In this document: positions 38,133 through 47,000 of the stretch, one piece after another
Layout of the letters: every line of letters begins with the position of its first letter
How positions within the stretch are numbered: position 1 is the stretch's first letter
Assembly: GCF_018860245.1 (NCBI RefSeq)
Contig: NZ_JAHKPD010000013.1
Span: forward strand, 186,001 to 250,000
From: Pseudotamlana agarivorans
GTDB taxonomy: Bacteria > Bacteroidota > Bacteroidia > Flavobacteriales > Flavobacteriaceae
DNA: 64,000 nt
Direction of reading: 5' to 3'
Made by a program: the position numbers and the translations under genes
Notes under the pieces: generated by a model
What the model was told of the DNA's origin: nothing
Seen by the model: only the letters and a program-made list of their open reading frames with translations
Databases searched by the model: none

Positions 38133-39581
38133 ATGAAAAATTTAATTTTATCACTTTTTCTACTCGTTTGTTTTGGCTATGGGCATGCACAATTCAACCA
38201 GAACAACCATAAAATAACTGTTTTCAATATAAAGGATTTTGGAGCTATTGGAGATAGTGTGACACTAGATACAAAAGCGATTCAAAAAGCTATTGATGCC
38301 TGTACAGCCAAAGGGGGTGGTACAGTAAGGGTTCCAGCCGGTAAATTTCAGGTAGGTACTATTATATTAAAGAATAATGTCACCCTCTCTTTAGATTATG
38401 GTGCTTATTTGTTGGGAAGTCAAAATATAAATGATTACGATGCGACGCTTAGAGTGCCTCGTGAAGAATCTAATAGTCAGTGTTTAATTTATGCTGAGGA
38501 TGCTACTAACATTACTATTGAGGGATTAGGTGTTATCGATGGTCGAGGAACAAATAAAGCATTTCCAGCAGATAAATTTAACAAAAATGCGCGTCCGCGG
38601 TTAATTAGAATGGAAAATTGCAACCAAATTAGCTTGCAAGGCGTGACCCTTAAACGCCCAGCATTTTGGGGGTTACATTTAATAGATTGTACCAACATTC
38701 ATATTAATAATATTACCATTCGATTTCGTAATAACAACGTTAATAATGATGGTATTGATATCGATGGTTGTCAAAATGTATTGATTGAAAATTGTGATAT
38801 CATTTCAGGCGACGATGGCATTTGTTTAAAAAGTTCTTTAAACCCTTGTCGAAATGTAATCGTTCGTAATTGTGTGGTGAGTAGTGGTACAGCACCATTT
38901 AAAATAGGGACTTCTTCAAGAGGTGGATTTATGGATGTGAATGTGTCGAATTGCTATTTTTATGATTGTCCGATGGGAGCACTTAAAATAGAGTTGGTAG
39001 ATGGCGGAAGATTGGAAAATATTGATATCTCAAGAATTACCATGAAAAATGTAGGTAGTCCAGTTTTTATTCGACTGGGAAATAGAGGACGGGTGTATAA
39101 AAATTTTAAGGCGCAAATACAAAACGCAGACGCTAAGCCCGAAGGCGCTCCCATTGGATCGATTAAAAACGTACGAATAAGTGATATTGTTGCAGAGGTA
39201 ACCATTGAGGATCTTAATGAAAGAACTCCAGGGATTTACCATCCGCCAACATTTATTAAAGAATTTCCAGACCAAATGATGGCGCAGGCCGGTCCTATTA
39301 TGATTACTGGGATTCCAGATCATTATATTGAGAATGTTACCCTTGAGAATATCGATATTTCTTTTCCAGGGTTAGGAACAAAAAAGCATAAAAAGAACAA
39401 AGTGGCTGAGGATATTGCCCGCTATCCAGAACAGTTCTTTTTTGGTATTCTACCTTCATGGGGCGCTTATATTCGTCATGCAAAAAACATCACCTTTAAA
39501 AATGTGAAAATGCAAACCCGTGAAGCTGATGCTCGCGATGAAATTATTACAGATGATGTTATCAAATTTGTAAATAATTAA
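38133..39581 (+). CDS. GH28-fold (polygalacturonase-like) protein, copy 3
   Basis: The start is the ATG at 38133 (MKNLILSLFLLVCFGYGHAQ); an upstream TTG at 38109 is less likely. It has 482 residues in a beta-helix fold, with FNIKDFGAIGDSVTLDTKAIQKAIDAC, NNDGIDIDGCQNVLIENCD and GDDGICLKSSLNPCRN. As in its two paralogs, the GHG motif is replaced (PFKIGTSSRGGF). It shares GSIKNVRISDIVAEV, AQAGPIMITGIPDHYIENVTLENIDI and SWGAYIRHAKNITFKNVKM with copy 2. It is followed 8 bp later by the PhoD-like gene, so the two are likely co-transcribed and act on the same product. Confidence 0.85.
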   Translation: MKNLILSLFLLVCFGYGHAQFNQNNHKITVFNIKDFGAIGDSVTLDTKAIQKAIDACTAKGGGTVRVPAGKFQVGTIILKNNVTLSLDYGAYLLGSQNINDYDATLRVPREESNSQCLIYAEDATNITIEGLGVIDGRGTNKAFPADKFNKNARPRLIRMENCNQISLQGVTLKRPAFWGLHLIDCTNIHINNITIRFRNNNVNNDGIDIDGCQNVLIENCDIISGDDGICLKSSLNPCRNVIVRNCVVSSGTAPFKIGTSSRGGFMDVNVSNCYFYDCPMGALKIELVDGGRLENIDISRITMKNVGSPVFIRLGNRGRVYKNFKAQIQNADAKPEGAPIGSIKNVRISDIVAEVTIEDLNERTPGIYHPPTFIKEFPDQMMAQAGPIMITGIPDHYIENVTLENIDISFPGLGTKKHKKNKVAEDIARYPEQFFFGILPSWGAYIRHAKNITFKNVKMQTREADARDEIITDDVIKFVNN

Positions 39582-39589
39582 TTGAGGGT

Positions 39590-41089
39590 ATGAAGATCGA
39601 TAAGCAACTTTTTTATTTAAGCCTTTTCGTTTTAATTTTAACGCGTTATACTGCTTTTAGTCAAGTTAGCATGGTACCAATAAGGCACCAGATTACTTTA
39701 AAAGAAGCACATCAAGGTAGTTTATCCATTGACACCATGTTGCTGAATAGTTATCAGGTCATGCCATCAAATATTAACAAGTTTTATTTAGATGCTAGGC
39801 GTGTTTTTGCTCGAGATCAAGATAATTTCACAGACAGAAAAGTAATTAAGTCCGCACAACAAAATGATATAAAATTAATGGGTGGGCCCATGTTAGGCGA
39901 TCTCAAAGAGCATGGGGTAAGCATTTGGTTTAGACCTTCAAATATTTTGGCCGTTCAAATAAAAGTGCGTTCAAAAAATGGTAATCAAGAAACCAATTAC
40001 TCGTTACAACCTATTGCCGCAGGTGCAGATCATCGTATCGTTATAGACGATTTGCAACCATCAACGCAATATCATTATTTTATGAGTGTACAAGGGCTGC
40101 AAATTGCTAAAGGATCTTTTAAAACGACAGCAAAAAATAGGGGGAATGAGGAGGTTAGATTGGCTTTTGGATCAGGTTTTCACAAAATAGGTCTTCATAA
40201 TCCTAATCTAATTCATGCTATTTTAGAAAGAAAACCAATGGCAATGATGCTATTAGGGGATATAGCCTCCGATGGTCGGAAAAATAATTTGGGCTTACTT
40301 CAATCCGATTATTTGCTAAGAGATCTCTCAGAACCTTGGCAAAAGCTTTCTGCAAATGTACCTTTATACGCCATTTGGGATGATCATGATTATTTTGGTA
40401 ACGATAGTGGTGGGGTACCTAAAAATTTTACCAAAGATGATAGGGCACACCTTCGAAAGCTATGGAAACAAAACTGGAATAACCCTCCAAATACTGTCAA
40501 TGGACTTTATTTTAATACGCGTATTGGTTCAATAGAATTGATTATGCTTGATACGAGATCATATCGAACCAATGAAAATCAAGGAGATTATGGATCGTAC
40601 TTGGGAAAAGCACAACAAAAATGGTTAAGTGATGTTCTCAAAAAATCAACTGCTACTTTTAAAATAATTTCTAGCGGAACTATGTGGAGTGATTATGTAA
40701 CCAATGGTAAGGATTCATGGGGAGTTTGGGATATCAAAGGCCGTGAGGAAATTTTACAGTGTATTGAAACCAATAAAATACCAGGTGTTTTATTAATAAG
40801 CGGGGACAGGCATGGTGCCCGAGGATTTACTATTCCTAGAACTTCTGGATATCAATTTTATGAGTTTGAACCTGGGTCGCTAGGAGGTGTGCCCGGACCA
40901 CCAGCGATAGCAGAAGATGCCTCACACCAATTATTTGGTTATAAAGGTTCAGGGTTATTTGCTTTTGGTGAATTTACCTTTAATCTTGACGGGGTCAAAA
41001 GCCAAGTAACCTTCCGTTTAATCAATGAATTAGGGGAAATTATGGAAGAAAATGAGTTGTCGTTAAACCAATTGACACCCAAACAATAA
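39590..41089 (+). CDS. PhoD-like metallophosphoesterase
   Basis: A 499-residue secreted protein (signal peptide ending near AFSQ) of the PhoD/alkaline phosphatase D type. An N-terminal fibronectin-like domain (GVSIWFRPSNILAVQIKVRS ... STQYHYFMSVQG) is followed by the metallophosphatase domain. Its motifs are MMLLGDIASDG, the metal-binding W263-DDHD267 (YAIWDDHDYFGNDSGG), IMLDTRSYR and LISGDRHGARGF. PhoD enzymes hydrolyse phosphodi- or monoesters with Ca/Fe. Its place right behind a GH28-fold gene (8 bp, with a GAGG ribosome site) makes a role on a substituted glycan possible. The ester removed, phosphate or other, cannot be told from sequence. Confidence 0.82.
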   Translation: MKIDKQLFYLSLFVLILTRYTAFSQVSMVPIRHQITLKEAHQGSLSIDTMLLNSYQVMPSNINKFYLDARRVFARDQDNFTDRKVIKSAQQNDIKLMGGPMLGDLKEHGVSIWFRPSNILAVQIKVRSKNGNQETNYSLQPIAAGADHRIVIDDLQPSTQYHYFMSVQGLQIAKGSFKTTAKNRGNEEVRLAFGSGFHKIGLHNPNLIHAILERKPMAMMLLGDIASDGRKNNLGLLQSDYLLRDLSEPWQKLSANVPLYAIWDDHDYFGNDSGGVPKNFTKDDRAHLRKLWKQNWNNPPNTVNGLYFNTRIGSIELIMLDTRSYRTNENQGDYGSYLGKAQQKWLSDVLKKSTATFKIISSGTMWSDYVTNGKDSWGVWDIKGREEILQCIETNKIPGVLLISGDRHGARGFTIPRTSGYQFYEFEPGSLGGVPGPPAIAEDASHQLFGYKGSGLFAFGEFTFNLDGVKSQVTFRLINELGEIMEENELSLNQLTPKQ

Positions 41090-41211
41090 GCTTTAGTTTG
41101 GATAATAATCTTCCTGAGGTAACCTTATTTAATGTGTAATGTATCAGTTGGTAGAAAATTCATGAAATAGAACATTAATTTTTGAGTAAAATTAAATTAA
41201 AGCATCAATTT

Positions 41212-41242
41212 AAATCCTCAAAACTGTCTTGAGGATTTTTTT
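41212..41242 (+). terminator. Rho-independent terminator
   Basis: The perfect stem AAATCCTCA / TGAGGATTT with a 9-nt loop is followed by a T-run. Its stem sequence recurs in the terminator at 44092. Confidence 0.8.
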
Positions 41243-41353
41243 GTGAGTTGGATTTTTACAAATGAACGTTGTTTACCTCGAGGCATTTTGTACTTATTGA
41301 CTTTTGTATGGTTTGATTACTTGTGATAATACTAAAATTCACCTCTTATGAGT

Positions 41354-41413
41354 GAAATGAGCAAGCAATGAGCTGTTATCGAGGCTAATGAGAGGTGTTG
41401 TTTGATAATATTG
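41354..41413 (+). promoter_or_regulatory. Shared PUL element plus -7-like box upstream of the small T9SS protein
   Basis: GAAATGAGCAAGCAATGAGC contains an exact 7-mer direct repeat AATGAGC (41356 and 41367, 11-bp period). The -7-like box TAATATTG (41406-41413, one mismatch to TAnnTTTG) lies 47 nt from the start of the first GAGC core. The spacer 41090-41455 otherwise contains only the terminator. Confidence 0.5.
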
Positions 41414-41455
41414 TAAGTGTTAAAACAAGAATCCTTAAACCAAAACTTTTTTATT

Positions 41456-42265
41456 ATGAAAAAACAATTACTATTATCAATGGCAGTTTTATTTGGGTCA
41501 TTAACAATGACGGCTCAAAATATCGTTACGACAACAATGGATAATCAGGCTTTTGCAATGGGAACGAATACAACGTTACCTGTTCATACCTGGGCGGCAA
41601 CTTCCGGTAGAGCAAGCGTTATAGGAGCGGGTCATCAATTGAGAGGTACTTCAAATACTAATATGGATCTCGCGGCTACACTGGAATTTGATCTTCAAAC
41701 AGCATCGGGTACTGTAGATGGCAAACTTTCATTTGATTTTGGTAAAGTTGTAGATACTGAAGTGCAAATAGAAGTTACTGTAGGTACACAAGCGACACAA
41801 ACTTTTACGTTTACAGGAAATAAGGGAGAAACTAATCTAACAACCTACGAGTTATTTCCTGTCGAGTACAATGGCGATATAACCTTTTCGACAACACCTA
41901 TTCATGTTAAATTTGACATTATTGATTTAGATAAAAGCCCTGATGTTAACAATACTACTTTGCCAGGAGTAAGGATATATAGTGTTAACGTAGATAAGAG
42001 CAATGGGACTCTGGCTACAGAAGGTGTTATAGCAAACGAAAACAAATTCACCTTGTTCCCTAATCCTACAAAAGATAGTTTTCAGTTAAACGCAAAAGCG
42101 AATCAAAACGTAAAAAATGTAGCTGTTTACAATATGGTTGGTCAATTAGTAAAATCTTTTGCACCTTCTTATAAATACGACACAAGTAGCCTTGCAAGTG
42201 GCGCTTATGTTATTAAAATATCGACCGATAATGGTTATGATACAATTAAGCTGCTTAAAAATTAA
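41456..42265 (+). CDS. Small secreted T9SS-tail protein of unknown function
   Basis: The start is the ATG at 41456 (MKKQLLLSMAVLFGSLTMTAQ, a clear signal peptide); a GTG at 41417 is open upstream. It has 269 residues. Residues about 22-190 form one beta-rich domain (TTTMDNQAFAMGTNTTLPVH ... LEFDLQTASGTVDGKLSFDF ... VQIEVTVGTQATQTFTFTGN ... PGVRIYSVNVDKS) that I do not recognise. It could be a carbohydrate-binding beta-sandwich. The last 75 residues or so are a T9SS sorting domain (FTLFPNPTKDSFQL ... YNMVGQLV ... LASGAYVIKISTDNG). It has its own promoter with the shared PUL element and a downstream terminator, so it is monocistronic and probably induced with the locus. Confidence 0.75.
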   Translation: MKKQLLLSMAVLFGSLTMTAQNIVTTTMDNQAFAMGTNTTLPVHTWAATSGRASVIGAGHQLRGTSNTNMDLAATLEFDLQTASGTVDGKLSFDFGKVVDTEVQIEVTVGTQATQTFTFTGNKGETNLTTYELFPVEYNGDITFSTTPIHVKFDIIDLDKSPDVNNTTLPGVRIYSVNVDKSNGTLATEGVIANENKFTLFPNPTKDSFQLNAKANQNVKNVAVYNMVGQLVKSFAPSYKYDTSSLASGAYVIKISTDNGYDTIKLLKN

Positions 42266-42286
42266 GATATAAACTTATTGAATAAA

Positions 42287-42318
42287 AACAATCCTCAGGT
42301 TATCTTGGGGGTTGTTTT
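42287..42318 (+). terminator. Terminator
   Basis: The stem AACAATCCTCA / TTGGGGGTTGTT (with G-T pairs) lies just behind the T9SS protein gene. Confidence 0.6.
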
Positions 42319-42468
42319 GTAGTTTATAATAATTAGTTAATAATAGTTTTATTTATAGGAAAGAATTTTTTAGCCTGTTGTATTAAAACGTAATATTGTT
42401 GTCGACTAAAGTGTTCCCAAGGAAATGGCCTTCAACCCTAATAAAGAAAGAACTTATTATAGAATGCT

Positions 42469-44034
42469 ATGTTTATAAAAAATGTAAAAATTAAAGTGTT
42501 AAGTGCTTTATTGCTAATGTTTTGCGCACCCATGTGTTCCGCACAAAAAAACAATCCCAATATCATTATTATTTATACCGACGATCAAGGGTATGGCGAT
42601 GTTGGAGCATTAAATCCAGAAGCAAAATTTAAAACACCAAACATGGATCGGTTGGTGGATGAAGGTGTCACTTTTACAGATGGCCATAGTAGCGATGCTG
42701 TATGTACCCCATCAAGGTATAGCTTGTTAACCGGTCGCTATAGTTGGCGTACATCCCTTAAGAAAAATGTACTGGCTGCCGATGGCCCTTGTTTGATTGA
42801 AGATGGCCGTGTAACCATGGCTTCTTTATTACGTGATGCGGGCTATAACACGGCCATGATTGGGAAATGGCACTTGCAAATGGAATTTGTAGGCGAAGTA
42901 AATGGTGGTCGCGATTGGTCGAAACCATTCACTGATGGTCCTATTGAGAAAGGATTTGATTATTTTTATGGCATTCCTGCCTCTATGAATTATGGCATTT
43001 TAACTTATTTGGAGAACGATCGTGTCCTTGAGCCACCAACATTATATACTAAAAGAAAGGTAGGTGTTACACCTCGAACTTATAGAATAGCGCCACCTTA
43101 TGACAAGGCATATAAAGAAAAGCTCATTGAGGTTGCTCCTTCATTTATAGATGAGTTAGTATTAGAAACTCTTACCAATAAAGCTGTAGAATATATAAGG
43201 AATGCGACTAAGGATGCAAAAAAAGGCACCCCATTCTTTTTATACCTGCCTTTAACGAGTCCGCACTTACCGCATTGTACACATCCTGATTTTCAGGGTA
43301 AAAGTGACTGCGGTAATTATGGTGACTTTATGCAAGAAACAGACTATCGTGTGGGGCAAGTTTTAGATGCTTTAAAAGCAAATGGCATTGAGGACAATAC
43401 TTTGGTTATTTTCAGTTCAGATAATGGTGCAGAGAGTAATTATAAATACCAAAGAGATACCTACCAGCATTATAGTTCGTTGCATTTTAAAGGAGGAAAA
43501 CGTGATATTTATGAAGGTGGTCATCGTGTTCCTTTTTTAATGCGTTGGCCTAAAGAAATAAAGGCAGGAATTAAGGTGAATACGCCGGTTTGCCAAACCG
43601 ATTACTTGGCCACGGTTGCAGATATTATTGGCGCTAAATTACCCGATGATGCTGCCGAAGATAGCTACAGTTTGTACGAAATGATGAAAAACCCAAAAAC
43701 TGTGATAACGGATAAACCTTTGGTAAATCACTCATTTACTGGGCATTTTGCTATTCGAGAAGGGAAATGGAAATTGAATATGTTAAGAGGTTCAGGAGGT
43801 TCGTTGAAACCAGTAATAATTAAACCAAAAGTAGGTGAAGCCCTTTACGAATTGTATGATTTAGATAATGACCCTGGAGAAACTAAAAACTTATATTTTG
43901 AGCACCCAGAAGTCGTGAAGAGACTCACTGATAAAATGACTCAAATTATAAAAAATGGTCGGTCTACAAAAGGCGAGCCACAGCCATTTGTTAAAGAAAA
44001 CTGGAAGCAGTTAACATGGATGACTTTGGATTAA
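42469..44034 (+). CDS. Secreted sulfatase (S1), CTPSR active site
   Basis: A 521-residue sulfatase with a signal peptide (LSALLLMFCAPMCSAQ). The metal site IYTDDQGYGDVGALNP is followed by the formylglycine motif C79-T-P-S-R and GRYSWRT. Further motifs are MIGKWHLQME, YLPLTSPHLPHC, IFSSDNGAES and KGGKRDIYEGGHRVPFLMRWP. It is of the same type as the sulfatase part of the 52113 protein (VCTP[ST]RYS.LTGRY.WRT), but without lectin module or T9SS tail. It lies upstream of the GH95 gene, separated by a terminator. The sulfate position it removes is unknown. Confidence 0.9.
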   Translation: MFIKNVKIKVLSALLLMFCAPMCSAQKNNPNIIIIYTDDQGYGDVGALNPEAKFKTPNMDRLVDEGVTFTDGHSSDAVCTPSRYSLLTGRYSWRTSLKKNVLAADGPCLIEDGRVTMASLLRDAGYNTAMIGKWHLQMEFVGEVNGGRDWSKPFTDGPIEKGFDYFYGIPASMNYGILTYLENDRVLEPPTLYTKRKVGVTPRTYRIAPPYDKAYKEKLIEVAPSFIDELVLETLTNKAVEYIRNATKDAKKGTPFFLYLPLTSPHLPHCTHPDFQGKSDCGNYGDFMQETDYRVGQVLDALKANGIEDNTLVIFSSDNGAESNYKYQRDTYQHYSSLHFKGGKRDIYEGGHRVPFLMRWPKEIKAGIKVNTPVCQTDYLATVADIIGAKLPDDAAEDSYSLYEMMKNPKTVITDKPLVNHSFTGHFAIREGKWKLNMLRGSGGSLKPVIIKPKVGEALYELYDLDNDPGETKNLYFEHPEVVKRLTDKMTQIIKNGRSTKGEPQPFVKENWKQLTWMTLD

Positions 44035-44091
44035 TATATTTAGGTTATAAGATTAAAAAGTGAAATTGGACATTTAGATATTTGGCTACAA

Positions 44092-44122
44092 GAATCCTCA
44101 AGTTTATTTTGAGGATTTTTTT
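44092..44122 (+). terminator. Rho-independent terminator
   Basis: The stem AATCCTCAA / TTGAGGATT is followed by a T-run. The stem is nearly the same as in the terminator at 41212. Confidence 0.8.
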
Positions 44123-44323
44123 ATGCATGACGATTAAGAAAATCGCTTGGTGTTATTTACAAAAAAATTAGCCCGAAATTTGGTTTAACAGCGGTTTTTG
44201 GAAGGGTTTGTTTTTGGTAAATAGCACGTGCTAAAGGTTACAGTTTTCATCAAAAAAACGCAAAAAACAGGGTGTCTAAGCCTCAAATAAATGACGTATA
44301 GCGCAATATTATAGCGCATAGTT

Positions 44324-44383
44324 GAAATGAGCAAGTATTGACTGAATTGAGAGGTTCGTTTATAGCCATATTCTATATTATTG
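44324..44383 (+). promoter_or_regulatory. Shared PUL element plus -7-like box upstream of GH95
   Basis: GAAATGAGCAAGTATTGACT followed by GAATTGAGAGG (44324-44354) shows three related repeats about 10 bp apart. A TATTATTG box (44376-44383) lies 47 nt from the start of the first GAGC core. The 368-bp spacer also holds the terminator at 44092 and a TAGCGCA direct repeat (about 44298 and 44312) of unknown meaning. Confidence 0.5.
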
Positions 44384-44402
44384 TCTGGATAAAATTGTCA
44401 GA

Positions 44403-46895
44403 ATGAAAATAGTAAGTTATAGAATATTAGGATTCCTTACCTTAATATTACTCTTAAATTGTTCAAGTGTTACAAATCCAGAACCGCCTAAAGAGACTAG
44501 TCATAGTATGACTATGATCACACCTGCTAGCCAATGGAGAGAGGGTTTGCCTTCTGGAAATGGAACAGTTGGGGCTTTGGTTTATGGGGCAATTTATCAA
44601 GAACGTGTACTATTTAATCACAACAAACTTTGGTATGGAGGTAAAACTGATGATTTACCCGATTTATCTGCAGAACTTCCTGTGGTAAGAGCATTAATGC
44701 TTAATGGTGATTACTTGAAAGCTAATAAACATTATAGTAACAAATTAAAGCAAGCAGGTTTTTCGGCTAAAGCTGGACGTTTTCACCCTGCATTTGATTT
44801 ATTACTTACTACCGAAAATGAATTCATGTTTCAGGATTATTCAAGAACCCTAAATTTTGAAACTGGGGAGGTTGCCGTAAATTGGCGCGATGGCGAAACC
44901 AAATTTTCCAGACGATTGTTTGTCTCTATTCCAGATAATGTTTCAGTAATGTCTATTCAGGCAGATAAAAAAAATGCAATTTCTGGAAAGGCCACTTTAG
45001 ATATTCATGATTTGAATGATGCCATTGATAGAGAAGGGAATTTATTTGACCCTGGCTTTAAATATATAACAACTACTGAAGGTGAATTTGTGAAATTTAA
45101 ATCTACAGGTTCAGATGGTGGTGAGTTTGGCGGTGTTATGAGGGTGCTTACAAAAGGTGGCGCTGTACATACAGAATCTAAAAGTATTTCATTTGATAAT
45201 ACAGATACTGTCACTTTAATTATAAGTTTTTTTGCTAATGAAGATAGCGAAATTGCTTTTCCAAGATTAAAGAAGGAATTATTAGAAATCAATACAAATT
45301 ACGAAACACTCTTTAATAGACATAAGGCATTACATAGCGAAAGGTTTAATGCTATGGGGGTCCATATTAACCAAAGTAAAGAAAATAACACTCCAAATGA
45401 ATTATTGCTTTTAGAGGCTTATCAAGGCGATATTTCTACCGAATTAAATCAGAAACAATTCGATTATGGGAGATATTTACTCATATCTAGTAGTCGAGGC
45501 GGGGGGTACCCTGCGAACTTACAAGGCATTTGGAACGGTGATTATCGTCCGCCTTGGAATTCATTTTATGGTATTAATGAAAATTTGCAAATGAATTATT
45601 TGCAAGGACTTCCGGGGAATCTTAAAGAATCCATGATGGCATTCTACGATTATTTTGATGCCAATATGGATGAGTTTAGAACCAATGCCAAACAGCTTTA
45701 TGGAACTCGCGGGATTTTTATTCCACCATTCATGTCTCCAGAATCTGCTAAACTACGTGTTACAGCACCACATGTTATTTATTGGACTGATGCAGCAGGG
45801 TGGTTAGCTTCCTTTTATTATGATTATTATTTGTTTACTGGCGATGAAGAATTTTTGAAAAACAGAGCCATTCCTTTTATGAAAGAAGTGGGGCTTTTTT
45901 ATGAAGATTTTATAGTGAAAGATAAACAAGGGAAGAATATGTTTTTTCCATCGCAATCACCCGAAAATCAGCCAATAGATAAAACGGTTATTGATCCAGA
46001 AACGGGTAGGTTGTCTAAAATTAAAGTTCAGATGAATGCTACCATCGCAGTGGCAGTTTCAAAAGAAGTGTTTACAAATCTAATAGCCTCATGCGAACTT
46101 CTAGGCATAGAAAAAGACGGGGTTTCAAGATGGAAAAATATTTTGGAAGCTATGCCAGATTATCAAATTAATGAGGATGGTGCTTTGAGTGAGTGGATGC
46201 ACCCAGATTTTAAAGATAATTACGAGCACCGCCACCAATCGCATATTTATCCTTTGTTTCCAGGACATGAATTTAGTCAAGAAAAAACACCAGAATTATA
46301 CAAAGCCAGTAAGGTAGCCATTGAAAAAAGATTGCGTATCGGACTTAAGTCACAAACGGGTTGGTCTTTGGCACACATGGCTAATGTTTATGCGCGTTTA
46401 GGCAATGGGCAAAAGGCTAAAGAGGCTTTAGATATTCTAGTTAGAAGTTGTTTAGGTAAAAATTTGTTTACCTACCACAACGATTGGCGAAATATGGGCG
46501 TTACAGTTTCTCTTAAAAATGGTAATTCTGCACCTTTTCAAATAGATGCTAATATGGGTATAACGGCTGCTGTAACAGAAATGCTTTGTGGTTCGGATGC
46601 CAAAATGTTACGCATTTTACCAGCATTACCTTCCGAATGGGCAAAAGGAAATTTTCATGATATGCTTACGCGAGTGGGAGTTAAAACTTCAGTGGAATGG
46701 GATATGAATGAACATAAAATTACTATAACGCTTGTCGCGGAAAGAGATACCCAATTTGATTTGAAATTTTCAAAAGCACCAACCGAAATTAATTGTAATA
46801 CAGAGGATGTGATTAAAGAATCAAGTTTTGGAAAAGAATATAGATTATTGAATTTAAATAAAGGGCAGGAAATAAAGCTGAATGTTACTATATAG
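44403..46895 (+). CDS. GH95 alpha-L-fucosidase/galactosidase lipoprotein
   Basis: An 830-residue lipoprotein (LTLILLLNC) with the full GH95 layout. The N-terminal beta domain begins MITPASQWREGLPSGNGTVGALVYG and continues FNHNKLWYGG. The (alpha/alpha)6 catalytic domain has SSSRGGGYPANLQGIWN, YGINENLQMNYL (N392 and N394 probably match the two catalytic Asn), FMKEVGLFYEDF, QSPENQP and the conserved HRHQSHIYPLFPG. A C-terminal beta domain follows. GH95 enzymes are inverting; known members cleave alpha-1,2-L-fucose or alpha-L-galactose. Together with the GH29 genes it supports a fucose-rich substrate. Its promoter carries the shared PUL element. Confidence 0.93.
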   Translation: MKIVSYRILGFLTLILLLNCSSVTNPEPPKETSHSMTMITPASQWREGLPSGNGTVGALVYGAIYQERVLFNHNKLWYGGKTDDLPDLSAELPVVRALMLNGDYLKANKHYSNKLKQAGFSAKAGRFHPAFDLLLTTENEFMFQDYSRTLNFETGEVAVNWRDGETKFSRRLFVSIPDNVSVMSIQADKKNAISGKATLDIHDLNDAIDREGNLFDPGFKYITTTEGEFVKFKSTGSDGGEFGGVMRVLTKGGAVHTESKSISFDNTDTVTLIISFFANEDSEIAFPRLKKELLEINTNYETLFNRHKALHSERFNAMGVHINQSKENNTPNELLLLEAYQGDISTELNQKQFDYGRYLLISSSRGGGYPANLQGIWNGDYRPPWNSFYGINENLQMNYLQGLPGNLKESMMAFYDYFDANMDEFRTNAKQLYGTRGIFIPPFMSPESAKLRVTAPHVIYWTDAAGWLASFYYDYYLFTGDEEFLKNRAIPFMKEVGLFYEDFIVKDKQGKNMFFPSQSPENQPIDKTVIDPETGRLSKIKVQMNATIAVAVSKEVFTNLIASCELLGIEKDGVSRWKNILEAMPDYQINEDGALSEWMHPDFKDNYEHRHQSHIYPLFPGHEFSQEKTPELYKASKVAIEKRLRIGLKSQTGWSLAHMANVYARLGNGQKAKEALDILVRSCLGKNLFTYHNDWRNMGVTVSLKNGNSAPFQIDANMGITAAVTEMLCGSDAKMLRILPALPSEWAKGNFHDMLTRVGVKTSVEWDMNEHKITITLVAERDTQFDLKFSKAPTEINCNTEDVIKESSFGKEYRLLNLNKGQEIKLNVTI

Positions 46896-47000
46896 AAACG
46901 TTTAGTTGTTGAGAAAAAAGGTTTGTCATTTTCTTTATGCTAATAAGTGGTAAAGGTTGAGAAAAAATAATAAGTAATAATTAGTAACACATAAAGCGTC

